This document shows positions 34,601 through 43,600 of a stretch of DNA of 64,000 bases, in pieces (the stretch's first letter is position 1; the number at the start of each line of letters is the position of its first letter). Position numbers and translations under genes: made by a program. The stretch comes from Dendrophyllia cribrosa. Taxonomy: Eukaryota > Cnidaria > Anthozoa > Scleractinia > Dendrophylliidae. A model generated the notes under the pieces. That model worked only from the letters and a program-made list of their open reading frames with translations. It searched no databases and was not told where the DNA came from. Location: contig JAJLRJ010000013.1 in the NCBI GenBank assembly GCA_024195265.1, forward strand, positions 13,996,322 to 14,060,321. The letters run 5' to 3'.

Positions 34601-37600
34601 TTTGCAAAGACCATCCTGACGTAATAGAAGTACCAGATCCTGCTATAAAATAAATGAAATAGAAGTACTGGATCAGCTATAAATAATACCTCGTAAGGCA
34701 AATAACGTTACAATTTAAAATTTGAAAGGGGGCGGGGGATAAATTGTAACGGTTTTTGCTTTACGAGTTATTATCTTAAGACCCTGAAGAAAAAGGTGTG
34801 CTTTTCGATATATTGGATCAAGAAATATAGTCGTTTTCGTACCGTGAATCAACCTTGCTTTTTTTATTAAATCGTTTCATAAAAGAAGTAATTAGTATAA
34901 GATTTATTTTCAGGTTCCAGTTACGCATAATAACGCACTCAAAGTTGTGAAGGAAGTCCGAAATATTACCTCAAAGCCGTCTGAATTGTTACAAAAGGAC
35001 CTGTTAATCACTACGAACATCCTGGACAATGTGGTCAAGACAAACGTCACTTCCGCTGACGTAGGAGATCACGTGTTGGACACCATAAGTCACGTGATGG
35101 ATGCTAGACCTCAAGTATTAGAAGATATACAGCAAAGGAACAACAGATCTGCTCAGTAAGTTATGTTAATGAAACATCTCTAAAACCTTTTTAATAATTT
35201 GACAAAAATCACTCGTTTGGAGAGAGGTGGTGGTTTGAGGAAGTACATAACATCCTATTCCCAATTCACAAAAGATTTTATTAATTCATTCATTCGCTGG
35301 CTCGCTCATTCATTCATTCATTTATTCGTATATCTATCTTTACTTTAACCCTCGGAGTTAACTTTCTTTCAGCATATGAAGCATCGACCGTTACTTCTTT
35401 TAATTTTATAGCTTCTTTCGTAATTCATTTATTGTATGAATTATATTCAATATTGATGTCATATATCTAACACGAAAAAGTGTTTCATCGGGGTTTCCAC
35501 ACACCGAGAAGTGGGTTCGAGTGTTTGATATACCTTCTCAAAATGATTATAAATACGAAGGAAATAAATCGCCAAATTCGGCTGTGCTAATAAAGATCGG
35601 TTTCCAATCCACCGTCACACTTATTATTCGGTTTTTTAAATTTGATGAATTATAATTGAGTTTGAAAGTTTCTGCATGTTTCGTCCAATAAATAGCTATT
35701 AAATTGACCGTTAACTCTACCGAGACAAAGAAAGCGAAGCTATAGTTGAACTTGGTGAAGATTCTTTATATCTATTTTTAAGACAAAACAAAGCAATTTT
35801 ATGAAATTCAGCGATAAAGAAAATTAAAAGGCACAAATATAGTTTTGCCCATGGGCTAGAAATTCATGTAGAGGAGAGAGTGCAAATAATACAAAAAAAA
35901 TCTGTTTTTCAGCTTATTCTTTCTGGAGAGGTGATTTCGGTTCTTGGTTCTTGGCGGTTGTAGACAGTTGGCTCATTACTGGAGAATTGATAGCGCCATG
36001 TTTCTTTCTGTAATTGTTTGCTATCATCCTTTAGGTTTGTAAGAATTCTTGAGTATTACATTGACAAGGGAGGAAAGTTCAGCAAAGACACCTCCAACAT
36101 TGCAGTCATTACACAGCCGATCAACAAAGAGCGCAACATTGTTGGCGTCTCTGTGAAAACCACCGTCAACAAAATAGTTATGAACGCGACCGTAAATTCT
36201 ACAGAAAAAGATAGTGACGCTAGTATAACTGTACCCAACTCTGTACTAAACACGAACGACACAGACAATACTACTTTGATCGTGGTCTACTATCGGACCA
36301 GCAAGCTGTTTGCTCCTGAGTATCGGAAAACGGAGGTTTGTGAGGATAGCTACACAACAGAAAAAGTGGACAGAGTAGAGCGAACGGAAACTTCAAGGTA
36401 TACGATGGAGAACTCTACAGGAAGTAGAGTGACTGAGAGCAGCCCAGTACTGTCTGCAAGTTTAAGAAAAAAGCACGTGGCTAAACTGACCAAACCTGTT
36501 ATCATCAAGTTTAAAATGCCTCAAGATCAGGTATGGACCACACGGGCAGTACTGTTTCGCATTTTAAATCCGTAAAATATAATGAACATTGCATGTATTC
36601 GATCGTATATTTTGTGAAGTGGGCTGGTCCATGAAAAGTAAACGACACTTCTCTGTCATGTTTTTCCGAACTCAGTTGTCTGTTTTTGACTACTGTAAAT
36701 TAAAGAATTAGCCCTGTTGTAATTTATTTCCATTTATTGTTTTCAACTTTGTCGCGCAATTCTATGTTTTTAGCAAATTTACGAGAGAGCCGTTATGAAA
36801 TCTGAACTAATGGTCAGTATTTCTTCACATAACATTAAGTTTCACTTGTCTCCGATCCTTAGCCTCTGACTTAAAACTAAGTACTCATTAAAAATACTGT
36901 AGTAATTAGTTAACGCCGAAAAAAAGGCAAATTTAGTTTGTCGCCGATCACTTTATTAACATTAAACCGTGATTCAGGGAAATGGTGTTGCAGCCCAGTG
37001 TTGCATTATGACATGCCCTGCGTACCAAAGGATCTCTCGCGGCCAGTCCCGTGGGAAGTCGGGGCTACTTCAGCCGACAACGGGCGGTGAAGTGAATAAA
37101 AGCCTCTGATATCCCGGGTAATTGTGACAGCAACTATAGCTCCATTAGCTTCCATTGTTAAAATCGAACTGATGTGGCTTTCTTCACAGGTTGTAAAAAA
37201 CAGCACAAGGTGTGTTTGGTGGGATTTCCAAAAACGTAAGTCCTCTTTGGATTTTCAGAGCATTTACTCAAATTTGGGATCATTACAGAATGTTTTCATC
37301 ATTTACTTGTAAAATAAACCGTCTCAGCGGACACAACACGAAAATGGCACGATTTTAAGTTAAGTCCATTTACGAGTAACATACTCACACGTAGTGCCGT
37401 CGAGTTCTTGTGGTTGTGCTCATTTCACGTGTTTTTTCTTGCTTTTATTTTTGTGCTTACCTACGCTTGTTTCAAAATGAGAACTATGACAAAGAAATGT
37501 CATTGATTTGCAAAGGAATCTCAGCTGAACTTTGTGCTATTGGATTCATATTGTATCATTGACCTAACCCTGAGTTTTCCCGTCACTGTATTGAGTTAAC

Positions 37601-40600
37601 ACTATGTTTTCCCGTCACTGTATTAAGGGAGGGTTTCACGGTTCGGTGCATGTGCAAGCTATGACGTAAGCCATTTAATTTCATTGTTTAGACCAATCGG
37701 AAGCGAGTAGATAACTCTGGCAGGAAATTTGCATATGATGCCCGATTTAGGGTGTTAGCTCTATTGTACATTGTACACATTCATTGTATTAGGTAAAATT
37801 ATGTATTCTAATATATTCTATGGTATTGTATTCTATTGTATTGTCGTTCTTTTGTGCTCTAATATTCTATTGTTTTAACAAAAGAATAAGTGTTACCCCT
37901 AAATCGCGCATGGTATAGAAATTTGCCAGTGAAAATGTCGCGGTCAGTCAGCTGATTGAATAGATGATTATACATACCCATGTGCGCCATGAAAACCACC
38001 AGAGCGTAGAATAAATCCTTCGGGTCAAAGGTTTTATTCAGTGTTGACTTTGTCGATGTAATCCGTTGAAACTTTCTGTGAATTTTGGTCATCCTTCGCT
38101 TTTTTTGGACTAATTATAGTATGTGATTATTGAAGTAAATGTGAGTGTTTTTTTAACCGATAAAATAGGTAAGAAAGCGAATAAAGCATTTTAATCTGTG
38201 CACATGCACTCGACCCAGTTTTTTTTTTGGGGGGGGGGGGGGGCACCATCCTACTTTGAAGCTCTCTGGTATCCCCACCTTTACTTTTATCGTACGTCTA
38301 ACACATATAATGGATAACATATAGATCAATCTACAATATAATATAAAATATTTGGCGATCGGAGTAAATGTCACGTGGTTATAATGCCAAGCCCCTTTGA
38401 GGTCTGAGTCGAAAATCTGCTGTTACCGGCATTTTTTCGTGGAAATCTCTCGGCTACACATAGTGCGCATTAGTGCCTTGCACTGAGCAGAATTTCACCA
38501 ACATCGCAAAGACCCAATTCGAGAAATTCAGTGGTTTCCAAATTTAGGTCATAATTTAAGCGAAAATGATAAGCAAACTTTACACGATTATATCTAATAA
38601 ACTATGAGACTTATCCCTTTATTTTGGGGATCGTTATAACAGATGAGTCCTTGCAAGTCAGCAAAAAGCTTTAGGGCCTTGTAAATGCGCGCGATTTCGA
38701 GCAAAGGAAACATATAGAAATTATAGTTTTAGCTATTTGTTGACGTTTGTAAGCGTTTAAGTGTCCTTCTCACGAAAAAAGCATTTTCTTAAAAATTCGT
38801 AGTTTCTTTTTCCTTCAAATTTTTCTGGGCCACAATTGATTAACTAACTGCCGGATTCTGAATTTCATGGTCATTGAAAAACTGTGACATTATCTTCTAT
38901 AAGCCCAAACTTGAGTAAACATTGAAGATTTTTAGCGTTTTGGCTGAGTTTGTGCTCTGGGAGTTGTCTATTGTTTCTAGTCTGTCATTATACAGCATTC
39001 TTGTTCAGCACGCGTGCAATGACCACGATTGGCTGACTTCCGAACTCTCACCGAGATATGGCAATTAGTATGAAAAAATAGAAGGGATTCCCGTCACGTA
39101 ACGTCTGCAGCCAGGAGTGTACATCATGCCGAGAATTGATTAATAATCATGAGTTAAACCTCTATGTATCACGCGATCGCCTGTCTCAGGCCGTACCAAA
39201 ATAACCATATCTTGGTGAGCATTCGGAAGTCAGCCAAGCGTGGTCATTGCACGCGTGCTGAACAAGAATGCTGTATAATGACAGACTAGAAACAATAGAC
39301 AACTCCTAGAGCACAAACTCAGCCAAAACGCTAAAAATCTTCAATGTTTACTCAACTTTGGGCTTATAGAAGATAATGTCACAGTTTTTCAATGACTATG
39401 AAATTCAGAATCAAGGCAGTTAGTTAATCAATTGTGGCCCTGAAAAATTTGAAGGAAAAAGAAACTACGAATTTTTAAGAAAATGCTTTTTTCGTGAGAA
39501 GGACTCTTAAACGCTGACAAACGTCAACAAATAGCTAAAACTATAATTTCTATATGTTTCCTTTGCTCGAAATCGCGCGCATTTACAAGGCCCTAAAGCT
39601 TTTTGCTGACTTGCAAGGACTCATCTGTTATAACGATCCCCAAAATAAAGGGATAAGTCTCATAGTTTATTAGATATAATCGTGTAAAGTTTGCTTATCA
39701 TTTTCGCTTAAATTATGACCTAAATTTGGAAACCACTGAATTTCTCGAATTGGGTCTTTGCGATGTTGGTGAAACTCTGCTCAGTGCAAGGCACTAATGC
39801 GCACTATGTGTAGCCGAGAGATTTCCACGAAAAAATGCCGGTAACAGCAGATTTTCGACTCAGACCTCAAAGGGGCTTGGCATTATAACCACGTGACATT
39901 TACTCCGATCGCCAAATATTTTATATTATATTGTAGATTGATCTATATGTTATCCATTCTATGTGTTAGACTTACGATAAAAGTAAAGGTGGGGATACCA
40001 GAGAGCTTCAAAGTAGGATGATACCCCCCAAAAAAACTGGGTCGAGTCACCTTAAGCTGACATTATGTTTTCCCGTCACTTTATTTAGTTAACACTATGT
40101 TTTCCCGTCACTGTAGGTGGATGGTCGACTGCTGGTTGTTCTCTGCGTGACACAGTTAATGACACTATTATTTGCGAATGCAATCACATGACCAACTTTG
40201 CAGCATTAGTGGTGCGTAATTTACGTTAACAATAGTGGTAAATACATGCAGGCTAAGGTTTAATTACATATAGGTTTCGTGGTGAATCAGTGAGGCAATT
40301 TTTGTTCTCTAATCGCTCTACAGTGAAACTAGCCTGACTCTCAGACGACCTCTCAGACGGTTCGAGGACTCTCTCTTCTCCCTGTCTGATGCCCTTTGTT
40401 TGAGGGCTTGTTCTTGACGTCATCTCACCGTTGAGTATTTCTACCAATCAGAGTACGTTCACTCCCATTCTTGAAATTCCTGATGGAGGAAAAAAATCAT
40501 CTAACAACCACTCAGATGGGTGGAAATGTTCAACGGTCAGATGACGTCAAGAACAAGCCATCAAACAAAGGACAGCAGACGAGGAGAGGAGGGAGTCAAA

Positions 40601-43600
40601 GGACATTAGACGAGGAGAGGAGGTAGTGAGTGCGAGCGACCTTAGACTGTCTGAGAATCAGGCTAAAGAGAAACGAGAACAAATCATTTTCATACTTAGT
40701 AAATGTCATCAACACAGACAGGAATCAGAAATGCATGAGCATTTCGTTTATTGATAGCTAGACTATAAGTACACGGGCAATATTACAGAGCAATCGCTTT
40801 ACAACATGCACGAGAACCATTACAAGGTATCTAATAATATTTAGTATAATTGACATTTAATTTACTTGTATTAACTGGGTGGATTACAGGATCAGGATTA
40901 GGATCAGGATTACAGCAAACTTTAACAAAATTACATCTGTGATAAGCTATTGTAAATTTATTTAAATTGAATTCAGTTTTGCTTAAATCAAAATAATTCG
41001 GTTGTAGAAAACATAAACGTACATATATACGCCTAGTACGTCTGATAACACACAAAAACGAAAACTAAAGAGAATTGACAGAAACAACGAGATATAACGT
41101 CGAGTGATCTTGACCTGCGAAAAATAATGCCTATTTATACCTATTCACAAAAAGTCACGCACGTTCCCAATAGCGAGCATTCCATAACACGAGAAAGTAC
41201 ATTTTGCTGAGAGGCATTCTTGCTGCTCTGAGAGAAGTTTGAACGGGACAAGTGAATTTATTTGTTCGAGTTCGAGTTTAGTTTGAGTTGACCACGAGTT
41301 AAGGGTTAGGGTTAAGGGTCGAAGTCAACTCGAACTCAAACTTGAACTCATAGATTTCTCGTTGCTACTTTGAACAGGAAACCGGATGAATCGCTCTACA
41401 AAAAGATCAGCAGATTTCATTTGGCCCAAAAGCTGCACCGCTAAAAATAACTTGGTCTTATGTGTCCTTAATGTACCGCATAGCTTCTTGATGAGGAGCA
41501 AGAGCCAACAAGTAAATTTCGAACAGAACCCAATTAAAACACGGATTTATTATATACTACCATCTAACAAGTGTGTATTTGTTCTCCACACAGGATATTG
41601 ATGGCCCGTCATCCAAAGCGTGCGGCGAACACTCCAAAGTGCTGTCACTCATCAGCTATATCGGCTGCGCATTCTCTATTTTGGGACTGACGCTGACCAT
41701 TTTTACTTTCGCTCTTTTCAAGTAAGACTGTCTTCTAACTGAGGATACAATAAATACACCTTATTCGATGGTTTAACAGATAATACGCATCGATATTTTA
41801 CGAGTTAATGGATTTATTATTCGACTAAAATTCTATTATTTATAATAGTTTCTATGTCTTTAAACCGGGACACTAAGATGTAATACGGCTATCTACTGTG
41901 CAATACGCTCGGATGTTTTGCGTGTTATCTTTCCCTTATGTACAATGACGTCGAATAATAACACCATGTAATGGATTGTTCACAAACTCTCTCCAAACCA
42001 GTCGTTTACTTTTTAATATCAATATTTTTGCCTTGTTTTTTTTTTTATCGACCAGTCAACCTTCCCCAGAACCCAGTTCAAGTCGTGTTTAAAATTTAAG
42101 GCAATGAACAGATACTTTTTGTGTATTTTGACAATTTTTTTCTCGCTCTCGAAGTAGAATGATAATCTTTCCAATTTTTTGTGTTATGACAGGAAGCTTC
42201 GAAAAGACCAGATCGCTCCTAAGATTCTGCTGCATCTGTGCGCCTCGCTTTTGTGTGTGCTGATTGTGTTTGTGTCAGGGGTGGAGAGAGGCGGCGTATC
42301 TGAGGACGCCTGTCGGATTGTAGCAGCACTTGTTCATTACTTCTTGCTTGTGGCGTTTCTATGGATGTTGATTGAAGCGTACTTCATGTATCAAGCGTTT
42401 GTCAAAGTATTTAGAGACTTTGGAGATTACGTCATGTGGAAATGTTCCGTACTGGGTTGGGGTAAGTCAAATCCGTGTGTGTTCTGTGTGTGCTGATTGT
42501 GTTTGTGTCAGGGGTGGAGAGGGGCGGCGTATCTGAGGACGCCTGTCGGATTGTAGCAGTTGTTCATTACTTCCTGCTTGTGGCGTTTCTATGGATGTTG
42601 ATTGAAGCATACTTCATGTATCAAGCGTTTGTCAAAGTATTTAGAGATTTTGGAAATTACGTCATCTGGAAATGTTCCGTACTAGGGTGGGGTAAGTCAA
42701 ATCCGTTATAAATGAGCCTGCATTTAAGCGGTTTAAGTCATTAGCTTGTTGCTGACCCAGTCGCCTCTTACAGTCTATTGTAGCCTTAGTTTTTTACCTC
42801 TTTAAAGTGTGATGTGACGTCATTACATGGTAAACATATAACGTTTTAACGCAAAACAGTCAGTGATTCTTGATTGTTGACGGCAGTGCCTCATTTCCTC
42901 GTCCGTTGGAATCTACTAAGTGACGCATTAAGAACTATTAAGGGGCCGATTACATGGCGAATTTTAGTCTGGTAGGCGGGATGGAATTTTTGTTGGGATT
43001 ACATTATATAACGGAGTAACTGGTTAGCTTTCAGTTGAGGTTAGGGGTAGCAGTTTATATAGTTAAATTTAGGACAAAGCAACCCGAGAAGCTAGGTGGT
43101 ACAGTGGTACGGTAGGCTATGTAAGCCTAAGCCTAGCTGAGGTCACAGGTTCAATCCTAAGTGTCGACATTACGTTATATAAGTCTCAATAAGGTGTCCA
43201 ACGTCCTTCTGGACGGTGTGATTTGGGAACAACTCGGGCTGACAGCCCACGCCGCCATCTTGTTTCATTGAAAACAAATCAATGCGCATGCCCAAGTGCA
43301 CTTTTCTACCCAGGTGACCTCGCTTTTCAGCCCTGGCTGAAATTTCATTCTAATTACATGAGGTTTTTCAGCCCGTTTGCCCGGGCTGAAATTTCCAGCC
43401 CGGATTTTGAAACCGGGCTGGAAATTTCAGCTCGGGCTGAAATTCAGCCCGGGCTGAGACTTTCTTCACGTCGTTTTAAGAAGATTTGTTCAAGAAACCG
43501 GGCTGAAATTCGCCATGTAATCGGACCCTAAGAAACAAGAAAGTTGACGTCCCGGATGTCACAGATAGAAACCGGACGTCGGATGTTTTCTGGACTTATT

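Noticed and set aside
41296..41320. Interstitial telomere sequence
   Set aside because: Only two or three imperfect TTAGGG-like units are present in the loop of a hairpin.
43097..43157. Functional tRNA gene
   Set aside because: A and B boxes are present but no cloverleaf with paired acceptor stem could be made; a SINE head fits better.
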